64,000 nucleotides of DNA, taken from Sipunculus nudus (taxonomy: Eukaryota; Annelida; Sipuncula; Golfingiida; Sipunculidae). The position numbers were made by a program, and so were the translations under genes. The stretch spans positions 634,318 to 698,317 of the forward strand of contig CM049314.1 in the NCBI GenBank assembly GCA_026874595.1, in the 5' to 3' direction. Below, in pieces: positions 31,511-41,570 of this stretch (the stretch's first letter is position 1; each line of letters begins with the position of its first letter). The notes beneath the pieces were generated by a model, which was given only the letters and a program-made list of their open reading frames with translations, was not told the DNA's origin and made no database searches.

Positions 31511-32180
31511 ATGGGCAAGATGTGCCCGAGGTCACAGGAACTCTTGATCGAGGACTTTAAGAAACATTTACAATCGTTTAGCGGGGTGCACGCAGTGCAG
31601 CCACCGCAAAACAGCACGCTGACCAAGTGGGAAAAATGCTGAAAGACGTTCTGACAGTAAATGACTTTACAGTCACAAAACTGCAGCAGTCGCTGGAATG
31701 CGGGACAATAAAGTTCACACAGGAACACCAGCAGCCAGGCATTTTCCGTAGTTACCTGCACTCGCTGCAGCTCTATACAACATTCCTGATATTTAAAGTC
31801 CAAACTGAAGGCGCTTTAGGATCAGGTTCGATCACCACCGCGACGTTGACGGCCGTATCAAATCTTTTAAAGAATTGGTTAAAATCGACATCAAAACAAA
31901 GTGCCCAGAGGCAGGCAGAGCTCAAGATTGCTGAGCAATCCCTTATACCAAGTACAACTGATTTAGAGAGGTACCTGTCTAGCAGGTATGCGAAGGACAT
32001 TTCGAAGAAGGAAAAGGGCCTGTAATACAAATGAGAAATCACCTCCTAGTTCAATTCCTTATCCACAACGCTCCGCGGCCAGGGCCCCTAATCAATATGT
32101 CGATAAGAGACTACAAGAACGCAAGCATCCACGGCGACCAGAAGGTGATCCTAGTACGTAACCCTTTTTGTAATATTTGA
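31511..32180 (+). pseudogene. Tyrosine-recombinase-like gene remnant, two frameshifts
   Basis: Three successive frames form one alignable protein. 31511-31600 reads ELLIEDFKKHLQSFSGVHAV. From about 31603 a second frame gives QVGKMLKDVLTVNDFTVTKL, then GIFRSYLHSLQLYTTFLIF and IPSTTDLERYLSSRYAKD, ending at TAA 32023. From 32031 a third frame gives MRNHLLVQFLIHNAPRPGPL followed by INMSIRDYKNASIHGDQKVILV. The pattern SYL.SL.L...L, then a helix-rich linker, then RD.L......NA.RPGPL.N....D...A....G..V.LV is that of a family of uncharacterised animal proteins with a core-binding domain and the start of a tyrosine-recombinase catalytic domain; RPG carries the first catalytic-type Arg. The C-terminal HxxR and Tyr box is absent. 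The frameshifts and truncation mean it is dead unless introns restore the frame (GTACGT at about 32155 could be a donor). Confidence 0.6.
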
Positions 32181-32700
32181 AGCAAGTGTCCATTTTAATA
32201 ACCTTAGATGGAAATTAAATGCCTGGTTTGCAATTCAAAGTGCCTAAGGTTCAACAAAGATGGTGAGTTGTGGAATGTTTTGATCTGCCAAACAATTTTA
32301 TCTATTTATATAATATCGTATTATAATAATTTTGTTTTTGGACAATTAGCGTTAATATTTTGCCAATTGGAATAATTAGTGCGAATAATGCTCACTTATG
32401 CTCACTTAAAGATACAGGTTGCCGAGATGCTGGTTAATTCCTCAACAGGATCATGGGAACGAACGTTAAATGACTGAACTGGTCTTTAACTACATGTTCC
32501 AGGCCATGAAAGCATATGTGTCCAGAGACAAGAAAGAAGGCACTTGCAACGAAGGTTTGGTTTACATCATGGCAACTAAGGTAGAAAAGGTCAGAGAACA
32601 TTGAGAAGTATTGAAGGGAGCAGCCACTCAAGGATAACTTCTATCAAAGGTCTGGAGTCTCCATCTCTGCCAAACCATGGAAGGAAAACTAAGATTCAAA
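32181..32700. other. Stretch without recognised gene
   Basis: AT-rich to 32400, then more balanced sequence with only short frames. Nothing is recognised on either strand. Confidence 0.5.
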
Positions 32701-32701
32701 C

Positions 32702-32929
32702 ATGAAAACATGCAAGTATAAAAGCCTATTACCCAAATGGGAAGATGATGACAGTTCTGATATATCTGTAGATTATGATATAATAGATTCCATTAATGAT
32801 AACACTCCAAATCACCAAATTCTCCAAGGTGCAATGTCTACTTTGGAGAACACACGAAAAACACGGAGTGCAGAATCTGTCAGATTATATAGCAAAGTTG
32901 AAGAAAATCTTTCTTTCATATATTTATGA
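32702..32929 (+). CDS. Unrecognised acidic open frame
   Basis: 75 codons starting MKTCKYKSLLPKWEDDDSSD and continuing with Asp/Ser/Ile-rich sequence, ending in SKVEENLSFIYL. The last part overlaps a block duplicated at 33591. No family is recognised. The acidic serine-rich composition is compatible with a disordered segment of a larger protein or of a mobile-element ORF. Confidence 0.25.
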   Translation: MKTCKYKSLLPKWEDDDSSDISVDYDIIDSINDNTPNHQILQGAMSTLENTRKTRSAESVRLYSKVEENLSFIYL

Positions 32930-33181
32930 CTTGACCAGCACATGCATGTGAACATTTCAAGAGAGTTATAGCAGAAAGAAAGGCAGATGAACTCAAGAAA
33001 CTTCAAGACTTTGAATCATCACAACTCTGTAGCAATTCACTCTATGAAATTGAAGGTGACACTCATTGAATACCTTGAGTTAAGGAGATTCTTTTCATAT
33101 TTTGGCCGGAGGCTTGGAATAATTTTTTGTTCCCTTGCTCGGGAGAAAATGTCCGTTAAACGGTCGAAAAGAGGGGTCGCG

Positions 33182-33267
<86 letters not shown>

Positions 33268-33308
33268 GTTAAATCTTGCTACCCAAGAGAGGGCAGAAAA
33301 GACGGCAT
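32898..33308 (+). repeat. Local duplicate A, flanking the BTB segment on the left
   Basis: TTGAAGAAAATCTTTCTTTC at 32898 recurs at 33591. Similarity runs through GAGAAAATGTCCGT and GGGGTCGCGGGG, a TA microsatellite (33185-33230 and 33234-33264 here), and GTGTTAAATCTTGCTACCCA to GACGGCA at about 33308. The offset at the left end is 693 bp. Confidence 0.9.
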
Positions 33309-33572
33309 CAGCTGTGTGACGAAGACGCCCAAGACTTCGAACAGGAGTGGGACGGATCTGACGTTAAGTTTGTTGTTGAAGAAAAGAAACTACACGCAAG
33401 AAGACTTGTATTTGGAATGTGGTCGCCAGTGTTTAAGGCGATGTTTACGAGAATTTTTACAGAAAAACATCTTCAGGAGAAAACGGCCAAGGACTACCCA
33501 AACGGATCTCCCGACTCACGGGAACATGATCCCAGCCACATGACGGTCAACAGGTACCAGGATCAGCGGTGA
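33276..33572 (+). pseudogene. BTB/POZ-domain fragment
   Basis: The frame contains DFEQEWDGSDVKFVVEEKKL followed by HARRLVFGMWSPVFKAMFTR and IFTEK. This matches the N-terminal half of a BTB/POZ domain as found in the expanded MATH/BTB-type genes of invertebrates (DF..PWEGSDV.FVVEGKKLH..K.VL..WSPVF.AMF...F.EK). Residues 23-64 of the frame (about 33342-33467) cover strand B1, helix A1 and B2. After FTEK the expected EIPLPGK..DV..LL is replaced by unrelated residues and the frame stops after QDQR, so the domain is cut, perhaps by a frameshift or exon end. BTB domains mediate dimerisation and recruit cullin-3 ligases; this half domain would not fold normally. It lies exactly between two direct copies of a 370-410-bp repeat. 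Confidence 0.7.
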
Positions 33573-33590
33573 GGTCGAGTGGCAGAAAAT

Positions 33591-33882
33591 TTGAAGAAAA
33601 TCTTTCTTTCTTATATTGATGACTTTAACAGCACATGCATGTGAACATTTCAAGAGAGTTATAGCAGACAGAAAGGCAGATGAACTCGAGAAAGTTAAAG
33701 ACTTTGAATCATCACAACTCTGTAGGAATCCACTCTATGGAATTGAAGATGAGACTCATTAAATACTTTGAGTTAAGGAGATTCTTGGAGATTTTGAGAT
33801 TTTGCCCGGACGCTTGGGATAATTTTTTGCTCGTTTGCTCGGGAGAAAATGTCCGTAAAACGGTCAAAAATGAGGGGTCGCG

Positions 33883-33916
<34 letters not shown>

Positions 33917-33957
33917 GTTAAGTCTTGCTACCCAAGAGAGGGCAGAAAAGACGGCAC
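33591..33957 (+). repeat. Local duplicate B, flanking the BTB segment on the right
   Basis: Second copy of 32898-33308 with a shorter TA tract (33886-33913). After GACGGCA it continues differently (CACTTCTGCAAGGTGTTCAG). The continuation 33966-34003 is itself repeated at 34330-34367 (GGTGTTCAGAAGAGGTTGG .. TAAATAAATGG). Confidence 0.9.
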
Positions 33958-34006
33958 ACTTCTGCAAGGTGTTCAGAAGAGGTTGGTCTTAAATAAATGG
34001 CCATAA

Positions 34007-34264
34007 GTCCAAAGACAGAGGGCAACCAGACTGTCTCTGAAGAAACCTAACAGAGAGGAGACACAGAGGAGCAATGAGAGCCAGAGGAGCAATGAGACCA
34101 AAAGGAGCAACGGGAGCGTGTCATCTTTGGGGGATGGTTGGCTCACTGCCAGTAAAACCCCTGCCAAAAGAGTAGTTACAAGATTGAATAGAAACAAAGA
34201 ACTCAATTGCCTAGCGACTCTGATGAAATCACTGACCTGGGTGTACCACTCACCAACTTACTAA
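34007..34264 (+). CDS. Unrecognised Ser/Arg/Asn-rich open frame
   Basis: Between in-frame stops at 34004 and 34262 the frame reads KKPNREETQRSNESQRSNET followed by KRSNGSVSSLGDGWLTASK and TPAKRVVTRLNRNKEL. It has no Met start near the beginning. The RSNE/RSNG repeats and the basic TPAKRVVTR segment look like a disordered region of a real protein. In another frame the sequence continues QLPSDSDEITDLGVPLTNLL, which may be the same protein after a frameshift. No family is recognised. Confidence 0.25.
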   Translation, partial: VQRQRATRLSLKKPNREETQRSNESQRSNETKRSNGSVSSLGDGWLTASKTPAKRVVTRLNRNKELNCLATLMKSLTWVYHSPTY

Positions 34265-34394
34265 CAAACAAACTTGTACCAAATTCTTATCAACCACCAA
34301 GGAGTTTAAGTGTTTCATCAACCACCTCTGCCAGGTGTTCAGAAGAGGTTGGTCTTAAATAAATGGACCGAGAAACGATTCACATTCACAAAAT

Positions 34395-34984
34395 CTTACA
34401 TTTCTATTATCATTATGGAAGACACGGTTGCAACGTGTCAGATACATGCAAACCACACAAAATTAACACGTGTAGTGCCCACATCCCTGAATATACAATT
34501 TTTAGTATCATTACAAATTCTTTCCTAAAACCTAGGCATGATAAAACAATCAACCTTTAATATGATGATGTGATGCTCCTTGAAGGAAGTACGCCAAACC
34601 ATGAAATGCGCCGTTTCGTTTGATGTATGCAGATGCAAGTCACTGCACTTCACAATTTTAATCCATCAGACTGGTTGAAAAACTCGGTTATGCTTTTCAT
34701 GAATATGCAGTTTATCTTGGCCTTAGAACAACAATCAAGAATGTTAAATTTTCTATTTTTTTTCTGGTAATGCCTTTCTGCATTTTCTCATTTCAATCCA
34801 TTCCATTTTTTTTCAGGAATGGTAGTAACTCATTGCGTCATCATGCTATATCGTGTGTGTGTGGGGGGAGAGAAGAGTTTCGTCTGCTCTGTCATGACAG
34901 CGCCCTCGGTTGGACTCCTACAAAAATATTTAAAAATTGTACATATATAGATTAGATATATAAACATACTTTCATACATCCATA

Positions 34985-35039
<55 letters not shown>

Positions 35040-35040
35040 C
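34395..35040 (+). repeat. Diverged duplicate of 3890-4540
   Basis: Aligns in order with 3890-4540 and then continues into GGACCATAA-type words as the left copy does, marking the return from the gene-like island to the repeat landscape. A 51-bp TA microsatellite (34987-35037) lies at the end. Confidence 0.8.
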
Positions 35041-36290
35041 ACTGTAAGTTTATTACCATAACACTGTTTGTTCAGGACTATAATACTGCATGTTTAGGAA
35101 CATAACATTCAACTTTATTTTGTATTGGTCCTGTATTTTCAACTTAATAGGTCTTTAAGTTTATTCAACTTAGGCTTATGTTGATTCCGAACTCAAGTTT
35201 TTTGTACATTCATGTGTCTTCAGTCCTCACTGGACATATGTACTTTCCAGTACATTTGCATTCAGTTTACCTGTCTGGATTCCGGTGTTTTTGTTCTCAG
35301 TTTAAATGTAAAGATTCATGTTCTTAGGCGCTCTACTTACCTCAGTACATCCCTTTGCTTTGATTGACAGTTTTCCTAGGAACATTACTCTGCTGTCACC
35401 TCAATTTGACTCTTCCCATTCCTATGCTTTGACTTTCAGTTCAGCTCTGCATATTGCTCTGCTTTACTTACCTCGTAAATCACTTTGGTTTGATAATTAT
35501 TTTCCCTCTGTATATTGCTTTGCTTTCGCATTCACTGTAGCACTGTACATTCGTGTGTTTTCTTTCCCCACTTGACTTAATAACTGTTCAATGCTTGAGC
35601 CCTCAGTTTTCACCTTGGGATACCAATTTTAGTTCTCAACTCAACTGCGAAGAGTAGCATACTATGACGCTATACTTACTTCAGTACATCAATTTGGTTT
35701 GATCCGCAGCTGTTCCATTGTATATTCCTCTGCTGTTATTCATTTTGACTCTGTCCATTGTTGTGCTTTGACTCTCTCATAAACTGTCTCTTTTAACCGT
35801 CAACTTACCTCGTAAATCACTTGGGTTTGACCCTCATTATATTCTCTATACACTTTTGTACTTTATTTCACAGTGTACCTCTGGACATTGGTGTCTTTTC
35901 ACCGCTCAGTTTACCTCTATCTTTTACTTTCCTTTGGTTATAAGTGTAACGTGAAACAGCAAGGGGCCGCAACATCCTAGATAAATACAAACATATGTAA
36001 ATACATACCGTTTTTTCAGGAATGGGCAGTCAATCATTACGTCATCATGATATCTTTTGTGTGAGGGGGAATGGTTCATCTGCTCCGTTAACAGCGCAAT
36101 CTGGGTCGGACTCCTACAACAAGTATTTAAGAATTGTACACTGTGTAACATTTTTTTTATTTTAATGGAATTACATATATTGAATTATACTTTTAAGCTG
36201 AGGACCATATCACGGTATGTTAAGGACCATAACAATGTAAGTTTATGACCATACCACTGTTTTTTCAAGACTGTTATACTGCATGTTTAT
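35041..36290 (+). repeat. Diverged single copy of the long T-rich/(CATA) unit
   Basis: Starts with GGACTATAATACTGC words, then T-rich subrepeats matching 5320-7200 at lower identity, then GTGAAACAGCAAGGGGCCGC (about 35950) with a short CATA tail and GTCAATCATTACGTCATCATG. From 36140 to 36290 it equals 4460-4640. Non-coding. Confidence 0.85.
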
Positions 36291-37291
36291 GATGTGTCTT
36301 CACTCCTCACTGGACCTTTGTACCTTCCAGTGCATTCGCATTGTATTTACCTCTCTCGATTCCTGTGCTTTGGTTCTCAGTTCACCTGTGAAGATTGATG
36401 TGCTTAGACGCTCTACTTACCTCAGTACATCCCTTTGCTTTGATTTTCAGTTTTCCTACGTACATTACTCTGCTCTGACTTAGTTTGACTCTGTAGATTC
36501 CTGTGCTTTGACTTTCAGTTCAGCTCTGCACGTTCATCTGCTTTACTTACCTCGTAAATCACTTTGCTTTGATGATCATTTCCCTCTGTATATTGCTTTG
36601 CTTATGCATTCACTGTAGCCCTGTACATTTGTGTGTTTTCATTCCTCACTTGACTTAATTACTGTAAAATGCTTAAGCACTCAGTTTACATCTTTGGATT
36701 CCAATTTTGGTTCTCAATCCAACTGCTAAGAGTAGTGTGCTTGGACGCTCTACTTACCTCAGTACATCAACATGTTTTGATCCTCAGCTTTTCCATTGTA
36801 TATTCCTCTGCTGTGACTCATTTTAACTATGTCCACTGTTGTGCTTAAGTTGATCAGTATAGCTTAAGTTGATAAACTTAAGATTCAACATAACTAAGTT
36901 GACCAACTTAAGATTTAACTTAACCGTAAGTTGGTGTCTTTTCAGCTCTCAGTTTACCTCTGTCTTTTTTTTACTTTCCCTTGGCCCTAAGTGTAACGTG
37001 AAACAGCGAGGGACCGCGACGTCCTAGATTAATATATACATATATACATACATACATACCCTTTTTTTAGGAATAGGCAGTCAATCATTACGTCATCATG
37101 ATATCTTTTGTGTGAGGGGGATGGTTTCATCTAGTCTGCCAAAAGCGCGCCCTGATCCGGACTCCTACAACAATTATTTAAGAATTGTACACTGTGTACC
37201 ATTTTTTAATGAAATTATATATATTTAAATATAATTTATAGATATATCATAAAATAGAATATGTATATGCAAATAAAGGACTGTTCGTGAT

Positions 37292-37295
<4 letters not shown>
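36291..37295 (+). repeat. High-identity T-rich unit joined to a (CATA) module
   Basis: 36291-36840 follows the consensus of the 0.85-kb units closely; 36841-36935 is a palindromic cluster. At 36935 it jumps to GGTGTCTTTTCAG and the GTGAAACAGCGAGGGACCGCG module with CATA tail, then matches 7290-7510 to the start of the AT tract at 37296. Confidence 0.88.
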
Positions 37296-37332
<37 letters not shown>

Positions 37333-37531
37333 TATATATCTGTATATATTGAAAGAATGGTTGTGAAGGGAATATATAGATATATATATATATCTTTGTG
37401 TAAATGTATATATATATATATGTATATGTGTGTGTCTGTGTGTTTGTGTGTGTATCTGCATATATGTATCAATATATATCTGTATATATGGAAAGCATAG
37501 TAATGATGTAATGATGGGGAAAATACATATG

Positions 37532-37575
<44 letters not shown>

Positions 37576-37770
37576 ATACATCCATATATATAAGTTTCAA
37601 CTATATTTTAAGCTTCAGTCTAGGATAATAACACTGTAAGTTTATTATCATAACAGTGACGTTAAACTGCCAGTAGGCGCCACGTCCTAGAGTTATACAT
37701 ACATACAAACATACATACATACACACATATATACATACATGTATATACAGATATATATATATGTATTACT
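37296..37770. repeat. Compound AT/GT microsatellites and GCGCCACGTCCTAGAG module
   Basis: TA tracts at 37296-37329 and 37535-37573, a GT-rich tract at about 37425-37452, then ACAGTGACGTTAAACTGCCAG and GGCGCCACGTCCTAGAG followed by (CATA)n at 37640-37745. Open frames here are dinucleotide-repeat artefacts. Confidence 0.9.
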
Positions 37771-40361
37771 AGGGGCATGTAGCTTATAATTTCACCGGGC
37801 CGGCCGTCTGATTCGCGTATGACTTTATTGTAAAGATTGGCTTGCGCGCGCCTTTTAATAATTTAAAAAGAACCCATGCTTTGTCCTCGACTTTTATATA
37901 GAACTGTTGAGAATATTCTTACCCGTCTGTTCCTTTAAACCCCGAATAAATATGTTGAACGATGCATTAACGCCGAATATTTCCTAAAGGAATAGAGCTT
38001 ATAATTTCACCGTTCCGGCCGTCTGATTCGCGCATGGCTTAATTGTAAAGATTGGCTTGCGCGTGCCTTTTAATAATTTAAAAAGAACCCATATTTTGTA
38101 CTCGGCTTTTATATAGAACTGTTGAGAATATTCTTACCGGTCTGTTCCTTTAAACCACGAAAAAATATGTTGAACGATGTATTAACGCCGAATATTTCCT
38201 AAAGGTATGTAGCTTGTAATTTCACCGGGCCGGCCGTCTGATTCGCGCATGGCTTAATTGTAAAGATTGGCTTGCGCGTGCCTTTTAATAATTTAAAAAG
38301 AACCCATATTTTGTACTCGGCTTTTATATAGAACTGTTGAGAATATTCTTACCCTTCTGTTCCTTTAAACCCCGCATAAATATGCTGAACGATGTGTTAA
38401 CGCCGAATATTTCCTAGGGGCATGTAGCTTGTAATTTCACCCGGACGGCCGTCTGCTTCGCGTATGGTTTAATTGTAAAGATTGGCTTGCGAGCGCCTTT
38501 TAATAATTTAAAAAGAACCCATGCTTTGTCCTCGGCTTTTATATAGAACTGTTGAGAATATTCTTACCCTTCTGTTCCTTTTAAACCCCGCATAAATATG
38601 CTGAACCATGTGTTAACGCCGAATATTTCCTAGGGGCATGTAGCTTGTAATTTCACCGGGCCGGCCGTCTGATTCGCGTATGGCTTTATTGTAAAGATTG
38701 GCTTGCGCGCGCCTTTTAATAATTTAAAAAGAACCCATGCTTTGTACTCGGCTTTTATATAGAACTGTTGAGAATATTCTTACCCGTCTGTTCCTTTAAA
38801 CCACGAAAAAATATGTTGAATGATGTATTAACGCCGAATATTTCCTAAAGGTATGTAGCTTGTAATTTCACCCGGACGGCCGTCTGCTTCGCGTATGGTT
38901 TAATTGTAAAGATTGGCTTGCGAGCGCCTTTTAATAATTTAAAAAGAACCCATGCTTTGTCCTCGGCTTTTATATAGAACTGTTGAGAATATTCCTACCC
39001 TTCTGTTCCTTTAAACCCCGAATAAATATGCTGAACGATGTGTTAACGCCGAATATTTCCTAGGGGCATGTAGCTTGTAATTTCACCGGGCCGGCCGTCT
39101 GATTCGCGTATGGCTTTATTGTAAAGTTTGGCTTGCGCGCGCCTTTTAATAATTTAAAAAGAACCCATGCTTTGTCCTCGGCTTTTATATAGAACTGTTG
39201 AGAATATTCTTACCCTTCTGTTCCTTTAAACCCCGAATAAATATGTTGAACGATGTATTAACGCCGAATATTTCCTAAATGTATGTAGCTTGTAATTTCA
39301 CCCGGACGGCCGTCTGATTCGCGTATGGCTTTATTGTAAAGATTGTCTTGCGCGCGCCTTTTAATAATTTAAAAAGAACCCATGCTTTGTCCTCGGCTTT
39401 TATATAGAACTGTTGAGAATATTCCTACCCTTCTGTTCCTTTAAACCCCGAATAAATATGCTGAACGATGTGTTAACGCCGAATATTTCCTAGGGGCATG
39501 TAGCTTGTAATTTCACCGGGCCGGCCGTCTGATTCGCGTATGGCTTTATTGTAAAGTTTGGCTTGCGCGCGCCTTTTAATAATTTAAAAAGAACCCATGC
39601 TTTGTCCTCGGCTTTTATATAGAACTGTTGAGAATATTCTTACCCTTCTGTTCCTTTAAACCCCGAATAAATATGTTGAACGATGTATTAACGCCGAATA
39701 TTTCCTAAATGTATGTAGCTTGTAATTTCACCCGGACGGCCGTCTGATTCGCGTATGGCTTTATTGTAAAGATTGTCTTGCGCGCGCCTTTTAATAATTT
39801 AAAAAGAACCCATGCTTTGTCCTCGGCTTTTATATAGAACTGTTGAGAATATTCCTACCCTTCTGTTCCTTTAAACCCCGAATAAATATGCTGAACGATG
39901 TGTTAACGCCGAATATTTCCTAGGGGCATGTAGCTTGTAATTTCACCGGGCCGGCCGTCTGATTCGCGTATGGCTTTATTGTAAAGTTTGGCTTGCGCGC
40001 GCCTTTTAATAATTTAAAAAGAACCCATGCTTTGTCCTCGGCTTTTATATAGAACTGTTGAGAATATTCTTACCCTTCTGTTCCTTTAAACCCCGAATAA
40101 ATATGTTGAACGATGTATTAACGCCGAATATTTCCTAAATGTATGTAGCTTGTAATTTCACCCGGACGGCCGTCTGATTCGCGTATGGCTTTATTGTAAA
40201 GATTGTCTTGCGCGCGCCTTTTAATAATTTAAAAAGAACCCATGCTTTGTCCTCGGTCCTAATATAGAACTGTTGAGAATATTCTTACCCGTCTGTTCCT
40301 TTAAACCACGAAAAAATATGTTGAACGATGTGTTCACGCCGAATATTTCCTATGGGCATGC
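37771..40361 (+). repeat. 215-bp satellite, 12 tandem copies
   Basis: AGCTT of the unit start lies at 37781, 37996, 38211, 38426, 38642, 38857, 39072, 39287, 39502, 39717, 39932 and 40147, with the next (degenerate) at 40362. Each monomer has TTTCACCGGGCCGGCCGTCT or a CCCGGACGG variant, CTTGCGCGCGCC, TTTAATAATTTAAAAAG and AACGCCGAATATTTCC. From 39072 two monomer types alternate strictly, making a 430-bp higher-order unit. The last copy decays after 40250. GC-rich cores make it unlike the other repeats in the window. Confidence 0.97.
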
Positions 40362-41570
40362 AGCTTTAATTTTTATTTATTTTTTTTTGTTTTATTGTAA
40401 AGACTGGCGTTTTGATTATTTAAAAAAATCCATGCCAAGAATAGGCAATGAAACTCGCGGAATATTATGACTTGTTCGTCGTTTTAATAATGGCCGTTTA
40501 TCTTAAAACGCCCAATTTCTAAGAATTAATTATGCGAGCCTGTCGTTTTAAACTGTTTAATGGGGCGACTCTCGCTCTACCACGGCTCTGTTCTAAAAGA
40601 TTTCGTTGTATTTGCACGCGGGTAATTCTAAAAATGCTTCACCGAACTGGACTGAAGGAAGCGTACGCAATATTGTGTATTTCTCGTGTCTTTCCCCTTG
40701 GCCTCGTATTTTAAAACACGCACTTATAACCAATTAATAAGGAGAGCGTGTAAATTCATACAAGTACTAGCATCACACTAGCTCTGACACTGATTTCTAA
40801 CCGCCCTGTCTTCAATTTCCGTCATCGCGCTCTTCGAAACGCATAAATATGTTGTTTGGTTGGTTGAAATCTGACGTTTTTAACATATGAATTATGAGAG
40901 GGCGCTGCTCCATGTGGGTGTGCAAAGAAAAGCAACACAGAAATACACCATTTGTTTATTGATATTCATCAGCATTCACAAAGTAAACAGCAACCAATAT
41001 TCCTGTAAAAACTGCCATGGTGGATAAAAAACAGCCAGCTACAAAATAAATATGATAAATATCAGAAGAAAAGGGCCTTACCAGTGTGTCCAAATCCTGC
41101 ACTGATCCTGAAATCCTGATCTTGACTGTGAGCGTTTACATCTATGCAATGCAAGCTGCGTCAGTGAGGGTACTTGGCTCCGCCCACTTTGGAACACGTG
41201 CAAGCCAGAGCGTGGGAACAATGCACACCGTATCGCCTGGCAAAGGCCAGGCACATGAAGAGTGTGGTTTTGTATAATAGGTAAAAGAAAGAAAGCCAAT
41301 TTTCATATTATTTCTTGAAATGTACACGTCGTGACAAAATAAAATGAAATATGGCGAGCTTTACAAACATACAAACACATTTAGCGCAAACAATTGCAAA
41401 TTGGAAGAGATATTTTTTCTGTGTGGCATGATGGTTTGACGCTTCAAGCGATGTAAGGCCACACATGAAAACTATCGTTCTACGTAATTCTTGATGGATC
41501 TTTTGTTTTCATGTACAGGCTTTGTACTATGGTGTATATATATATAAATGTCCCTGCATGTCTAATGTAT
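40362..41570. other. Stretch without firmly recognised gene
   Basis: 40362-40760 contains degenerate echoes of the 215-bp monomer (TTTATTGTAAAGACTGGC) and a 60-codon frame with no recognised homology. 40790-41320 is non-repetitive. On the minus strand, a GGGCGG box near 41180, a purine-balanced segment and CACACTGGTAAGG at about 41080 could be a first exon with splice donor; this is a weak guess. 41340-41570 is AT-rich. Confidence 0.35.

Noticed and set aside
37225..37640. Open frames rich in Ile-Tyr repeats
   Set aside because: Direct translation of (AT)n and (GT)n microsatellites.
37771..40361. Regular repeats with spacers that might suggest a CRISPR array
   Set aside because: Repeat unit is 215 bp without unique spacers, next to microsatellites and animal exons. 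It is a eukaryotic satellite.
40955..40980. Minus-strand CTGATGA near 40965
   Set aside because: No downstream GAAA or stem structure on that strand.
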